Source of the DNA: Myxococcales bacterium
GTDB lineage: Bacteria; Myxococcota_A; Polyangia; Polyangiales; Polyangiaceae
DNA length: 53,280 bases
Direction: 5' to 3'
Assembly (NCBI GenBank): GCA_004193285.1
Contig: SECP01000061.1
Coordinates: forward strand, 1-53,280
The number at the start of each line of letters is the position of its first letter. Position 1 is the first letter of the stretch. The notes below the pieces were generated by a model. That model made no database searches. It was not told the DNA's origin and was given only the letters and a program-made list of their open reading frames with translations. The translations under genes were made by a program, and so were the position numbers. Of the stretch, positions 44,959 to 53,280 are shown piece by piece.

Positions 44959-46074
44959 ATGACCGCGGAAGACATCTGCCGACTCCTCGAGCTCCACGTG
45001 ATGACTCCAGGGGTCGCACCTGCGGCTACGGCCGGATACGCGACGATTTCAGGGGCGGCCGTGGTGGGCGCGGCGGGAGTGCTCCCAGGTGGGAGAGCGG
45101 CCACCTCCGAAACCATGTTCGACCTCGCTTCCGTAAGTAAGCCGATCGTTGCCTGCACGGCTGTCCGCCTGGCCGCCTCCGGAGCTTTCGAGCTCGAGAC
45201 CCCCCTCGGCCTCCTCCTGCCCCAGGCTCGCGGCACCTGCTCGCAGCAGGTCACGCTGGAGCTGCTGCTCGCCCATCGCGGAGGGCTGCAAGCGCACCGC
45301 TCGCTGTTTGCGCCGGTCTTCGCCGGCCGTGCCTTCCAGCGCGACCGCGCGCTCGCCAGCGCGGCCAACGCGCGTCGGCCGGATTGCATCGGGTCCCCGC
45401 CAGCGGAAGGGTTCGCCCCGGTGTACAGCGACCTCGGCTACCTGCTGGTCGGCGCCGCGCTGGAAGCGACGATGAACGAGCCGCTGGACGCGCTCGTCGC
45501 GCGCGAGGTGGCGCTCCCCCTCGGCCTAGGTTTCGGCTCCGCTCGCCAATTGTGGCGGCGCATGGCCTCTTTCCCGAGCCAAGTAGCGCCCACGGAGGTG
45601 TCGCGTCCCCGCGGCGGTGTGGTGCGCGGCGCGGTGCACGACGAAAACGCGTGGGCCTTCGCGGGCCACGGAGCGGCGGGGCACGCGGGCCTCTTCGGCG
45701 CGGTCACGGACGTGCTCGGCTTCGGGCAGGCGCTCCTCTCGGCGCTCCGCGGCGAAAGCGCCTGGCTACCCAGGGCGTCGCTGGAGCGACTGCTTCGGCC
45801 GCGCCCCGGCGGCACCCTCCGAGCCGGCTTCGACGGCAAGTCCGAGGGCGCTTCTTCGGCCGGAGCCCTCTGCAGCCAGCGGGCCTTCGGGCACCTCGGC
45901 TTCACCGGGACGAGCCTGTGGTGCGACCCCGAGGCCGAAAGTGCGACCGCCCTTCTGACCAACCGCGTCTACCCCACCCGAGAAAACCCGAGAATTCGCG
46001 CGGCTCGGCCCATCATCCACGACGCGCTCTTCGACGCCGCAAAGGCGGTGTTGCCCGCGCCCCCCAACCCGTGA
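44959..46074 (+). CDS. Beta-lactamase-family serine hydrolase
   Basis: A 371-residue protein of the class C beta-lactamase/penicillin-binding superfamily. The active-site motif is SVSK (in FDLASVSKPIVACTAVRLAASG), the second motif YSD (PVYSDLGYLLVGAALE) and the third HLG near FGHLGFTGTSLWCD. No clear signal peptide is seen from either start, so it may be cytosolic. The ATG at 44959 is chosen; a TTG at 44923 would add 12 residues. Substrate unknown (esterase or D-alanyl peptidase activity are possible). Divergent from pilC. Confidence 0.85.
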   Translation: MTAEDICRLLELHVMTPGVAPAATAGYATISGAAVVGAAGVLPGGRAATSETMFDLASVSKPIVACTAVRLAASGAFELETPLGLLLPQARGTCSQQVTLELLLAHRGGLQAHRSLFAPVFAGRAFQRDRALASAANARRPDCIGSPPAEGFAPVYSDLGYLLVGAALEATMNEPLDALVAREVALPLGLGFGSARQLWRRMASFPSQVAPTEVSRPRGGVVRGAVHDENAWAFAGHGAAGHAGLFGAVTDVLGFGQALLSALRGESAWLPRASLERLLRPRPGGTLRAGFDGKSEGASSAGALCSQRAFGHLGFTGTSLWCDPEAESATALLTNRVYPTRENPRIRAARPIIHDALFDAAKAVLPAPPNP

Positions 46075-46129
46075 CAGGATCAGGGTCGTTCATTTTCCCC
46101 AGGGAATAGAGAACAGGCGACCGTCCTTC

Positions 46130-47653
46130 ATGTGGAAGCTCACGATCGAGGATGACCAGGCGAACCGTACGGTCGTCCCCCTGGCCCGTGACGAATATTC
46201 GATCGGCCGCGGCGAGGAGAACACCGTAAGGCTGACCGAGCGGAATATTTCGCGCCGGCACGCCCGGATCTCGCGCGAGGCGGAGCACTGGGTAGTGATC
46301 GATGCGGGCAGCTACAACGGCTGCTACGTCAACGGCGCCCGTGTGAGCCAGCGGCAAGACTTGGCCCACGGCGATCTGGTGCAGCTCGGGGACTACCGGC
46401 TGGAGCTGGTGGACGAGACGCTCGAGACCGCGCCCGGCTTCGACAGCAAGGCTACCGTCCCCGCGGCTCCGCGCTCGCAGGCGTTGCTCGGGCAGCCCGA
46501 CCGCTTGGTGATGCTCGTCGGCCCAACCCCCGGGGTGGAATACGCGATCAGCGGCGGTCCGCGCCAAATCATCGGTCGCGGTGAAGAGTGTGACGTCTCC
46601 GTCAACCATCCCTCCGTGAGTCGCGTGCACGCGGAGGTGAACAACCTCGGCGACGGGCGATACGAGCTCGTGGACCGCGAGAGCGCGAACGGCATTCGCG
46701 TGAACGGAGTGGAGCTCCCGCGCGGTATCTTGGACGCGCGCGACGTGATCGAGCTCGGGGACGTCGTGTTCAAGTTCATCCCCGCCGGGGACGTGTACGT
46801 GCCGGGCGCCGAAGAGAGCCAGCAGATCTCTTCGCTGGGCGGCTTCGAGGCCAGTGCGGGCGACCCGCGCGGCATGAGCTTGGGGGCCAAGGTGCTGATC
46901 GGCATCGGGGCCGCCGCGTTGCTCCTGACCGTGGTCGCGGTGGCGGCCTCGGGCGGGGACGAGCCGGCGGACGTGACGCTGAGCGTTCCGAAAAGCGAGC
47001 AAACGGACGGCAGCGCGAAGATTTTGACCGAAGCGAAGGGTCTCCTGGACAAGGGCGACGCAGCGGCGGCCCGGGCCCGCGCCGGGCAGCTCGCGGAAGA
47101 CAGCAACTTGCGGGACACGCCCGAATTTCGCGCCATCCAGTCGACGTGGGCGGACGCGCTGCTCGCTCGCGCGAGCCAAGCCGAGGATCCAACCGAAAAG
47201 CGCCAGCTGCTCGAAGAGGTCGCCCGTGCCACCGAGGTGGACTCGATCCGCCGCAAGCGCGCCGCCAACGACTTGGCCGCCCTCGGCGGTGAGACGGTGG
47301 ACGTGAACGAGCTTCCGAGCGCGCCCCGCGTCAATGTCCCCAAGGAAAAGAGCGGCACCCTCGCCGTGAAGCCGGGGGACGCGACCCGACCGGGCGAAGC
47401 CACTGCCGACCCGGATGGCAAGGTGGGCGCCGCCCCCGCCACTCTCGTCCGCAAGAACCCCTTCGACGAGCCCGGTGCGGCTGAAATTCCCGCGCCGGCC
47501 CCCGACGCCGGCAGCAGCAACGACCGCAGCAAGCTCACGCGCACCAAAAACCAGCTTTTGGCCAAGGCGCGGAGCGGCGCCGCCACCGATACAGAGCTGA
47601 AGCAGCTTCATGCGCTGTGCCGCACGCTGGGCGATGCCACCTGCAGCAACTGA
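46130..47653 (+). CDS. Double-FHA single-pass membrane protein
   Basis: A 507-residue protein with two FHA phosphothreonine-binding domains: residues ~20-95 (YSIGRGEENTVRL, SRRHARIS, NGCYVNG) and ~135-225 (IIGRGEECDVSVNHPSVSRVHAEV, NGIRVNG). A membrane segment follows (~251-275, VLIGIGAAALLLTVVAVAA). The remaining ~230 residues outside contain helical, TPR-like sequence and Pro/Ala-rich linkers. It could read out kinase activity, for example from the Hanks kinases of this window, and hand a signal across the membrane. The end overlaps the next gene's start by about 20 bases. Confidence 0.88.
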   Translation: MWKLTIEDDQANRTVVPLARDEYSIGRGEENTVRLTERNISRRHARISREAEHWVVIDAGSYNGCYVNGARVSQRQDLAHGDLVQLGDYRLELVDETLETAPGFDSKATVPAAPRSQALLGQPDRLVMLVGPTPGVEYAISGGPRQIIGRGEECDVSVNHPSVSRVHAEVNNLGDGRYELVDRESANGIRVNGVELPRGILDARDVIELGDVVFKFIPAGDVYVPGAEESQQISSLGGFEASAGDPRGMSLGAKVLIGIGAAALLLTVVAVAASGGDEPADVTLSVPKSEQTDGSAKILTEAKGLLDKGDAAAARARAGQLAEDSNLRDTPEFRAIQSTWADALLARASQAEDPTEKRQLLEEVARATEVDSIRRKRAANDLAALGGETVDVNELPSAPRVNVPKEKSGTLAVKPGDATRPGEATADPDGKVGAAPATLVRKNPFDEPGAAEIPAPAPDAGSSNDRSKLTRTKNQLLAKARSGAATDTELKQLHALCRTLGDATCSN

Positions 47654-49082
47654 TACCGACCCGCCCCCCAGCGTCTTTCGCTCTCGTCCGGTCGCAGCGG
47701 TGGTGCTCGTATGCGCGGCCGCGTTGGTCCTGGAGCTCACGCCGGCCCTCGCGCGCTTCCGGCTGTTCGGTAAGCGCCCGAGCGTAGAGCCCCGAGTCAC
47801 GGCCGCTGCCGTTGCCCCTTCCGCCTCCGTGGGCGAGAGCCAGCTGGGGCTGGAGACGACCGCGCCCGCGCGCGCGCCCGGCGCGGCGCAGCTCGCGCCC
47901 GCGGCGGCCCAAGAAGCGCAGGCGCTCGAGCAAGCGCCGCCGGTGCCGCTGCTCGATCCGAGCGGCAAGGCGCTCACCGCCTTCTTCGCCGCGCTACAAA
48001 AAACCGCGCGCAAGGAGACGGGCGCGGTCACGCGGATCGCGCACTTCGGTGACTCGATCATCGTGAGCGACTACGTCTCCGGCACCCTGCGCCGGAAACT
48101 GCAGACCGCGTTCGGCGACGCGGGTCACGGCTTCGTGCTCGTCGCGAATGCCTGGCCCGCCTACTTTCACAACGACGTGAGCCGCTACGCAACCGCTGGC
48201 TTCAAGGTGAGTCGCATCGTCGGGCCATACGCGGCGGACGGATTTTACGGCTTGGGCGGCGTCTCTTTCAGCACGCCTCCGAACGTGCTGTCACGCGTCG
48301 GCACGGCCGAGAGCGGGGACTTTGGCCGCAACGTAGCGAGCTTCACTCTGTACTACCTCGAGCAGCCGAATGGCGGCACCTTGGAGCTATCGGTAGACGG
48401 CGGCCCGCCGAGCGAGCTGTCCACTGCCGGCAGCGCCATTGCCAGCAAGACGCACACCGTGAAGGTGCCGGACGGTTCGCACACCCTGAGCCTGCAGACC
48501 AAGCGCGGAACCTCGCGCCTGTTCGGAGTGGTGCTCGAGCGAGAAGGCCCGGGCGTGGTGCTGGACGCGCTCGGCGTTCAGGGCGCGCGCATCCGCTTCA
48601 TGGACAAGCAGGACGACCAGCACTGGGCGGACCAGCTGAAGCTCCGCTCGCCGCAGCTGCTCGTGTATCAGTTTGGCGCCAACGAGAGCGCGGACGGCTT
48701 TCTGTACCCCATGGTCGACTACCACCGCACGATGCGCGAGGTGCTGGCGCAGGGAAAGAAGGCCCTCCCCGGCTCCTCGTGCCTCGTCATCGGAGCGATG
48801 GATCGCGCGGCCAAGGTCGGCGACGAGATCGTCAGCTTGCGGGTGATGCCGGACCTCCTCGCGAATCAGAAGCAAGCCGCTCTGGACGAAGGCTGCGCGT
48901 TCTTCGACACGTGGACGGCGATGGGCGGGGCGCGCTCCATGCCGCGCTGGGTGAAGAAGGGCCTCGGCCAAGCGGACTTGACCCACCCGACCTCCATCGG
49001 GGCCGAGATCGTGGGCACGTGGATTTACCGCGCGCTGATGGCCAGCTACGAGAGCTACAAGTCCGTGCGGCCGCCCGAGTAG
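47634..49082 (+). CDS. SGNH/GDSL-family hydrolase
   Basis: A 482-residue protein. N-terminal membrane anchor or signal segment (VAAVVLVCAAALVLEL), then an Ala/Pro-rich linker and the SGNH core: block I HFGDSI with Ser141, block III with FGANES, and block V DLTHPTS with Asp448 and His451. Its middle insertion is long (FYGLGGVSFSTPP; a beta-rich segment LELSVDGGPPSEL), resembling carbohydrate- or peptidoglycan-acetyl hydrolases/transferases. The ATG at 47634 is uncertain; one at 47610 would add eight residues. Overlaps the FHA gene, so likely coupled. Convergent with a second SGNH gene by 28 bp. Confidence 0.85.
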   Translation: MPPAATDTDPPPSVFRSRPVAAVVLVCAAALVLELTPALARFRLFGKRPSVEPRVTAAAVAPSASVGESQLGLETTAPARAPGAAQLAPAAAQEAQALEQAPPVPLLDPSGKALTAFFAALQKTARKETGAVTRIAHFGDSIIVSDYVSGTLRRKLQTAFGDAGHGFVLVANAWPAYFHNDVSRYATAGFKVSRIVGPYAADGFYGLGGVSFSTPPNVLSRVGTAESGDFGRNVASFTLYYLEQPNGGTLELSVDGGPPSELSTAGSAIASKTHTVKVPDGSHTLSLQTKRGTSRLFGVVLEREGPGVVLDALGVQGARIRFMDKQDDQHWADQLKLRSPQLLVYQFGANESADGFLYPMVDYHRTMREVLAQGKKALPGSSCLVIGAMDRAAKVGDEIVSLRVMPDLLANQKQAALDEGCAFFDTWTAMGGARSMPRWVKKGLGQADLTHPTSIGAEIVGTWIYRALMASYESYKSVRPPE

Positions 49083-50326
49083 GCGTCCAGGACGAGCTTG
49101 GCCAGCGTTTGGCCGAGCTCCTGATAACCCTTGGGGGTGAGGTGCAGCTTGTCTGGCTGGCACAGCCGCTCTTTGGCCTTCATGCCCCGGGCGAAGCTGC
49201 CCTCCCCGCCCATCAGCTGCTGCAAGCTGACGAAGCTGCAGCGCAGCTCGCTCGCGGCGCGGCGAAGCTCGCTCGCCACCTCGGCCACGCGGGGTACCGA
49301 GCCTTCCCCGAGCGGAGCGTCCGTCGGCCCCAGGATGAGGCACGAAGCACCCGGCGCGCCGCGGCGCAGTCGACCCACGAGCTCCGCGAGCTGCGGGCCG
49401 TACTTGGTCACGCGCGCGGCGTCGAACGACTCATTCGTGCCGTAGGCCACGACGAATAGCTCCGGGGCGCGCCGCGCCACCTCCGCGACGAACGCGGCCT
49501 CGTTCCAGGCCAGCGGCGTCTCCAGGCGCGCGCCGTCTATGCCGGAAGTGTCCACCACGATTCCTGCCGGCTCGTGCCGTTCCACGATGACACCGAAGAG
49601 CCGCGGCGCGCCGCGCTCTCCCCGGAGCGAGAGCTGCGCGCCCAGCGGGGCCGTGAGCGCCAAATGGCGAACCCCGCCCGGGCCCTCTTCGGCCGTCGTT
49701 TCGGTGCCGACGCGGCGCTGGTGCGACCCGAGCTGGAGGGTGAAGGCCGCCCCCGCGGGGAGCGAGTACGCAACGTCGAAGCGTGCCTGCGCCTCCGCGG
49801 TTTCGCCCCGCGCCACCACCTGCAAGCCGAAGCTCGCGCCCGGCTTGGCCACCGCCCGTGTCCCCCCGAGCCCGAACACGCCGTCGTCCTGAAGCGAGCG
49901 GCGCGCGGGCGGATCCGGATCGACGTTCCAGGCGCCGTCGCGGCCCAGCTTTACCCCATCGTGACGGTAAGGTTTGGTGCCGACGCGCACGAAGCCCGGT
50001 CCCCCATCCCCGAAGCGCGAAGCCAGCACCGCGCGCACCGCGCCGCTCAAAAAGTCCGCGTTGGTGTGGGAGTCGCCCTGCCACAGCACTCGCACGTGCT
50101 CGGTGCGCTTGCTCGCGCCCAGCTCCGTGAGCGCGTCGAAGAAGGCGCTCAACGGGCCTCGCGGCGCCGGCGGGACCTCCGGGATTGAGGAGGCCGTGGG
50201 AGGCGGCGCGGCGGGCGTGGCGAGCACCTTGGTGGGGGCGGTCCGGGCGAAAGCGGGAGCGACGACCGGCTCCGGCCGCGCACAAGTCACCAGGAAACAG
50301 ACGAGCCCGAGCCCGACTCGGCTCAA
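49055..50326 (-). CDS. SGNH-family hydrolase lipoprotein
   Basis: A 423-residue lipoprotein related to its convergent neighbour. Signal MSRVGLGLVCFLVTC (Cys15). Core: VLWQGDSHTNADF (Ser86), YGTNESFDAARV, and PDKLHLTPKGYQ (Asp392, His395). Insertion GDGGPGFVRVG and FGLGGTRAV as in the other copy, so both are paralogues. I chose the TTG at 50326, which overlaps the upstream stop as TTGA and begins at the lipobox signal. It probably acts on sugar or peptidoglycan acyl groups at the cell surface. Confidence 0.85.
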   Translation of the reverse strand: MSRVGLGLVCFLVTCARPEPVVAPAFARTAPTKVLATPAAPPPTASSIPEVPPAPRGPLSAFFDALTELGASKRTEHVRVLWQGDSHTNADFLSGAVRAVLASRFGDGGPGFVRVGTKPYRHDGVKLGRDGAWNVDPDPPARRSLQDDGVFGLGGTRAVAKPGASFGLQVVARGETAEAQARFDVAYSLPAGAAFTLQLGSHQRRVGTETTAEEGPGGVRHLALTAPLGAQLSLRGERGAPRLFGVIVERHEPAGIVVDTSGIDGARLETPLAWNEAAFVAEVARRAPELFVVAYGTNESFDAARVTKYGPQLAELVGRLRRGAPGASCLILGPTDAPLGEGSVPRVAEVASELRRAASELRCSFVSLQQLMGGEGSFARGMKAKERLCQPDKLHLTPKGYQELGQTLAKLVLDAYSGGRTDL

Positions 50327-51492
50327 GCCACCACCTCGAACGGGTGCGAGGCGAGGCGCTCCTCCAGCTGCCCCGCTCCCGCGAGCTGCTCCGTCTCCTG
50401 CAGTACGTGGCTCAAGTAGCCCAGCAGGCTCGGGGCGTGCAGGCCCGCTCGCTCGAGCAGCCGGTCCCCGCTGCGCGTCGACAGCGGCGTCGCCTCCGTC
50501 CACTCCGAGAGCGCCCATGAGGTCTGTTGTGAGAGCCAAAAGGCAGGGCTCTTGAGGAGGATTCGCCCCAAGGTGCGCGCGTCGAAACCGTGCTCGAAGC
50601 GCTTGCCGAAATGCGCGGCGGCTTGCTCGAGCACCTCCGCGAGCGCAGGCGGATCCGGATCCGTGAAGTGGTAGGCGCGCCCACGCGTTCCGAGCTCCGA
50701 CACCGCGTACAGGGCTTGAGCGACGAAATCCGCCGGCAGCGCCTGCACGGCGCGATTCGCGCCCGGAGGTAGCGGCAGCGCGACGTCCCGCGGGGCGCTC
50801 ATGACCTGCGCAAGGAGCCGATGAAGACCGGTAGAGGGAGGCTCGTCGCTGGAGCGGCGCGAACCGAGCAATGGGGGCGTGCGGACGACGGAGACCGGCG
50901 CTTCTGCCAGCCGCCGCGTGAGCAATGACTCGGCTGCGGCCAAGCTCTCAGCGGCCGCGGTACGGAAAGTCTGCCCCACCGCGAGGCGCTCTTCTTCCGC
51001 CTGCCGGCCGCGATCGCCGAAGACGATGCTGCTCGATAGGAAGGCGACGTGTGACAGCTTGTCGGCCGCGCGAGACAGCTCCACCACCTCGCGCGCGCTG
51101 CCCACGTTCACGCGGTAGGACAGCTCGCGGCTCGCGCGCGCGCTGGTCGTTTGATAGAGCGCAAACCAGCGATCCACGCGCGCGGTCAGCTCTGCATAAG
51201 TCTGGCGAGCGAGCCCCAAGTCGATCGCGCAGGGCTCGCCAGGGATGATGCGGAGCCGATCGCGCCCGAGCGCCTTCGCGGCGAGCAGCCGCGCCGATCG
51301 CTCCACCTCCGGCGGCGGCACCAAGAGCCACAGCTCGGCGTTCGGCTCGCGCTCCACCAGCAGATCCACGAGCGCTCGGGCGCGGTACCCCGGAAAGCCA
51401 GTGACGAGGACCACCTCACTCGCGAAGCGATCGGCAAGCTCGTCGCGGCCTTCCGCGACGGCAGGCACGGCACCCGGCGCGTGGCTGGTCAC
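50323..51492 (-). CDS. SDR-like protein related to fatty acyl-CoA reductase
   Basis: A 389-residue protein with an extended short-chain-dehydrogenase fold. Rossmann start VVLVTGFPGYRARALVDLLVE, then NVGSAREVVELSRAADKLSHVAFLSSSIVFG as in NAD-dependent epimerase/fatty acyl-CoA reductase-like proteins. The expected Tyr-x3-Lys pair is not evident: the corresponding stretch reads AAAESLAAAESLL. The C-terminal ~150 residues include a region with FTDPDPPALAEVLEQAAAHFG, common to this group. GTG at 51492 overlaps the upstream stop as GTGA. Activity uncertain. Confidence 0.75.
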   Translation of the reverse strand: MTSHAPGAVPAVAEGRDELADRFASEVVLVTGFPGYRARALVDLLVEREPNAELWLLVPPPEVERSARLLAAKALGRDRLRIIPGEPCAIDLGLARQTYAELTARVDRWFALYQTTSARASRELSYRVNVGSAREVVELSRAADKLSHVAFLSSSIVFGDRGRQAEEERLAVGQTFRTAAAESLAAAESLLTRRLAEAPVSVVRTPPLLGSRRSSDEPPSTGLHRLLAQVMSAPRDVALPLPPGANRAVQALPADFVAQALYAVSELGTRGRAYHFTDPDPPALAEVLEQAAAHFGKRFEHGFDARTLGRILLKSPAFWLSQQTSWALSEWTEATPLSTRSGDRLLERAGLHAPSLLGYLSHVLQETEQLAGAGQLEERLASHPFEVVA

Positions 51493-53156
51493 GGTGACTT
51501 TTCTACCGCAAAAAGCCGCGCAACGGCGGGCAACGCGGCCGCCGACAACGAAACCCCGAGCGAGATGCGCTCGGCCTTCTTGCCGAATGACAGCAAAAGC
51601 GGCGCTTCGCCCGGCCCACCGGGCGCTACCAGCCTCGCGTCCGCGAACAACCCGAGCGCCGCGCGGTCCCCCACCTGCGCCTGAGACTTGCCCAGCCACG
51701 TCAGCGTGGTGAGCTTGGCGGTGGCGTCTACCTCGGCAAAGGTAAGGACGTCATCCGGCGAGAGCAGCACCTGCCCTACCCCGTTTCGAGCGCGGAACCG
51801 GAGGTGCAGGGCGGCCGGCAGCAGGCTGGGCCCGGGCTTTGCGCGACGGAAGCGCAGCTTGGCGTGACGCTCCCCGCCGACCGCTTGCCCGAGCTCGAGT
51901 GTCGGCGTTCCGACGAGCTCCCCGAGCCAGCTCCTTACGGCCGGGAGCTCCACCAAACTCAGCACCTCCGCGAGCGCGTCCGCAAAGCTCGTACCCTCGC
52001 TCAGCTCGCAACGGAGGAGCACGGCCGGCGCCGGCCCGGGCACGAAGCCGAGCACGGTGGCGCCCCGCCGCGAGCGCGAGAAGGTGTCGAACACGGTGAC
52101 GAGCCGGGCTGCGTCGCGCTCGCTCAGGCGCTCGCCGAAAAGCTTGGCCACGGACGCGCCGAAGCCGGTCGCGCCCGGGTTCGCGTCGCCGTACAGCAGG
52201 AGGCCAAGCCGCGCGCTGGTCGGCAGCTCCAGGAGCGGGGCCACCGAGCCGAGCGAAAGCTCTTGGGCCAAGGTCGCCGCCGCGCCGCCGACGGCCGGGG
52301 TGAGGAGCAGCTCCGCCACGAGCCGGTCCGCCTCCGGTGTGAGCTCCAGCGACGCGTCCCGCGAGGACTCCAGAACGGCCAGCCACGACTCTATCGTGTT
52401 GTCTGCCCCGGCCAGCAATACCTCGGGGTCCGCGAAGTCCGGAGCTCGGCCCTTCGCGTCGCGCTCGGCTCGGTCGCGCGCGGCAAGGTTTGCACGCTGC
52501 TGCTGCCACCCGGCGCGCAAGCGGCCAGCGAGCGCGCCTTTCAGCACCTTCTCGCTGGCGCGCAGGGCCAGCCCGGGCCCGGTGCGAGCGCGCTTCGAAA
52601 CGCTCTCCGCGACGAACCGACCGGCGTCGCGCAGCGCGTTCACGCCCGATGCCAAGAGTAGGTAGTTGCCGGAAACGCCCAGCACGCCTCGCGGCTCGGC
52701 CGCGCCCGGCGCCGAGACGAGCCGTACCACCCGGGGCCCCAGCTCCACCTTCCGGTACTTGGCGCCGTCCCCCAGCGTGAGCGACGCAACCAGCTCTGCC
52801 CCGCTCACCACGTGCACGCCGACGACCAGGTCGGTCTCGGCCGCGGTTTCTCCCGCGAGGAGCACGCCGACGACCGGGACCGCTTCATCCACATTGCCCG
52901 CGGCCGTCGGCGGCAGGCCGAGGCTCGTCGCGAACAACACGGGCAAGCTCGAGGGCAGCGCCTGCGCCATGTCGCCGCCGAGTGAGCGCAGTCGGTTCCA
53001 GGTCTCCTTCGGGTTTCCGATGGAAAGCTCGGCCAAGAGCGACGCCGGCTCCACCGCCTCCGCGAGGACGGCGGAGGGAGCGGGGGCCGGCGAGCCCTTG
53101 GATCGACAGGCGCCGAGCGCGATCAGCCCGGCGCACAACAAAGCATGAAGCCGCAC
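51489..53156 (-). CDS. Large hypothetical lipoprotein
   Basis: A 555-residue lipoprotein, signal MRLHALLCAGLIALGAC (Cys17). The mature protein has no recognised domain. It shows repeated beta-strand-rich stretches (DLVVGVHVVSGAELVASLTLG, RGVLGVSGNYLLLASG, GATVLGFVPGPAPAVLLRC, LRFRARNGVGQVLLS), similar in pattern to a duplicated fold. GTG start at 53156. It is followed by the SDR-like and SGNH genes with GTGA and TTGA overlaps, so the three form one translationally coupled operon, downstream of ssb by eight bases. Confidence 0.8.
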   Translation of the reverse strand: MRLHALLCAGLIALGACRSKGSPAPAPSAVLAEAVEPASLLAELSIGNPKETWNRLRSLGGDMAQALPSSLPVLFATSLGLPPTAAGNVDEAVPVVGVLLAGETAAETDLVVGVHVVSGAELVASLTLGDGAKYRKVELGPRVVRLVSAPGAAEPRGVLGVSGNYLLLASGVNALRDAGRFVAESVSKRARTGPGLALRASEKVLKGALAGRLRAGWQQQRANLAARDRAERDAKGRAPDFADPEVLLAGADNTIESWLAVLESSRDASLELTPEADRLVAELLLTPAVGGAAATLAQELSLGSVAPLLELPTSARLGLLLYGDANPGATGFGASVAKLFGERLSERDAARLVTVFDTFSRSRRGATVLGFVPGPAPAVLLRCELSEGTSFADALAEVLSLVELPAVRSWLGELVGTPTLELGQAVGGERHAKLRFRRAKPGPSLLPAALHLRFRARNGVGQVLLSPDDVLTFAEVDATAKLTTLTWLGKSQAQVGDRAALGLFADARLVAPGGPGEAPLLLSFGKKAERISLGVSLSAAALPAVARLFAVEKSP

Positions 53157-53164
53157 GGCCTTGC

Positions 53165-53280
53165 TCAGAACGGAATGTCGTCGTCCCCGCCGCCGCCAGC
53201 GCCGCCACCGCCACCGCCAGCGCCGCCGCCGTAGTCCTGATCGTCGTAGCCGCCGCCACCACCCGCGGGCGCGTCGTAAT
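53165..53280 (-). CDS. ssb: Single-stranded DNA-binding protein, C-terminal part
   Basis: The 3' end of a gene that continues beyond the right edge. The visible 37 residues are a Gly-rich linker (GGGGGYDDQDYGGG type) ending in DDDIPF and TGA. This acidic tip with a terminal Phe is the conserved SSB protein-interaction tail. SSB coats ssDNA and recruits replication and repair proteins. The linker is coded by GC-rich repeats, and the gene is probably the start of the operon reading leftward. Confidence 0.88.
   Translation of the reverse strand, partial: YDAPAGGGGGYDDQDYGGGAGGGGGGAGGGGDDDIPF

Noticed and set aside
41998..44962. Two long plus-strand open frames over mlaC, pilS and pilC
   Set aside because: His/Asp/Arg-rich antisense shadows; the minus-strand genes carry complete family motifs.
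46013..48061. 682-residue minus-strand open frame
   Set aside because: It lies antisense to the FHA and SGNH genes, whose motifs are clear; the translation has no domain and is Arg/Ala/Val-rich.

Overview
The window is 53.3 kb of GC-rich, densely coding DNA. It suggests a myxobacterium (Myxococcota, probably Polyangia). The signs are two Hanks-type Ser/Thr kinases and a double-FHA protein, many lipobox lipoproteins (some with Gly/Ser-rich linkers), a receiver-DUF4388 protein, frequent GTG and TTG starts, and a PilY1/minor-pilin cluster of the kind known from Myxococcus. No rRNA, tRNA, CRISPR array, insertion sequence or phage gene was recognised. The assignment is an inference from gene content.

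Layout. 1-1274 has no supportable gene but holds three ~98-bp direct repeats, an 18-bp palindrome and a 14/22-bp tandem array. 1275-3454 (minus) is larB-larC, for the nickel-pincer cofactor. 3542-5464 carries a membrane protein and pmbA; 5474-6892 (minus) a lamin-tail lipoprotein; 6950-7282 a small HTH protein. 7328-10851 (minus) is scpA-scpB, where ScpB has a very long Lys/Ala-rich N-terminal arm and a poly-Asp tail. 10910-12678 is a zinc-ribbon kinase coupled to a predicted outer-membrane protein. 12682-17727 holds an orphan SctT/FliR-like protein, a MaoC hydratase, an acidic membrane protein, a parvulin lipoprotein, an acyl-CoA dehydrogenase and a DUF6599-like lipoprotein.

17905-25361 is a type IV pilus tip operon (fimU, pilV, pilW, pilX, pilY1-like genes and a lipoprotein) behind a near-consensus sigma-54 promoter. 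It is followed by a degenerate receiver-DUF4388 protein (minus), gcvT-gcvH-gcvPA, an exported protein, a transmembrane kinase, a TPR/PEGA-like protein and a four-module Cys-rich lipoprotein. 33450-41525 contains an alpha/beta hydrolase, a lipoprotein gene broken by an in-frame TAA, a thioredoxin-fold lipoprotein without its CxxC, several hypotheticals, lysC and a large TPR protein. 41559-44878 (minus) is mlaC-like, pilS and pilC. The last 8 kb holds a serine beta-lactamase-like protein, the double-FHA protein, two convergent SGNH hydrolases, an SDR-like protein, a large lipoprotein and the 3' end of ssb.

How the genes work together. The pilin/PilY1 operon with sigma-54 promoter, and pilC-pilS 20 kb away, belong to one type IV pilus system. 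pilS normally signals through the sigma-54 activator PilR, whose gene is not in the window. scpA-scpB serve SMC chromosome condensation; gcvT-H-PA serve glycine cleavage; larB-larC make the nickel-pincer cofactor. Many neighbours overlap by four bases as ATGA, GTGA or TTGA, so translational coupling is common here and fixes several starts. The most unusual item is the ScpB with histone-H1-like basic arm and acidic tail. Other items of interest are the His-rich LarC arm, the pseudo-receiver, the interrupted lipoprotein and the repeat-bearing left end.
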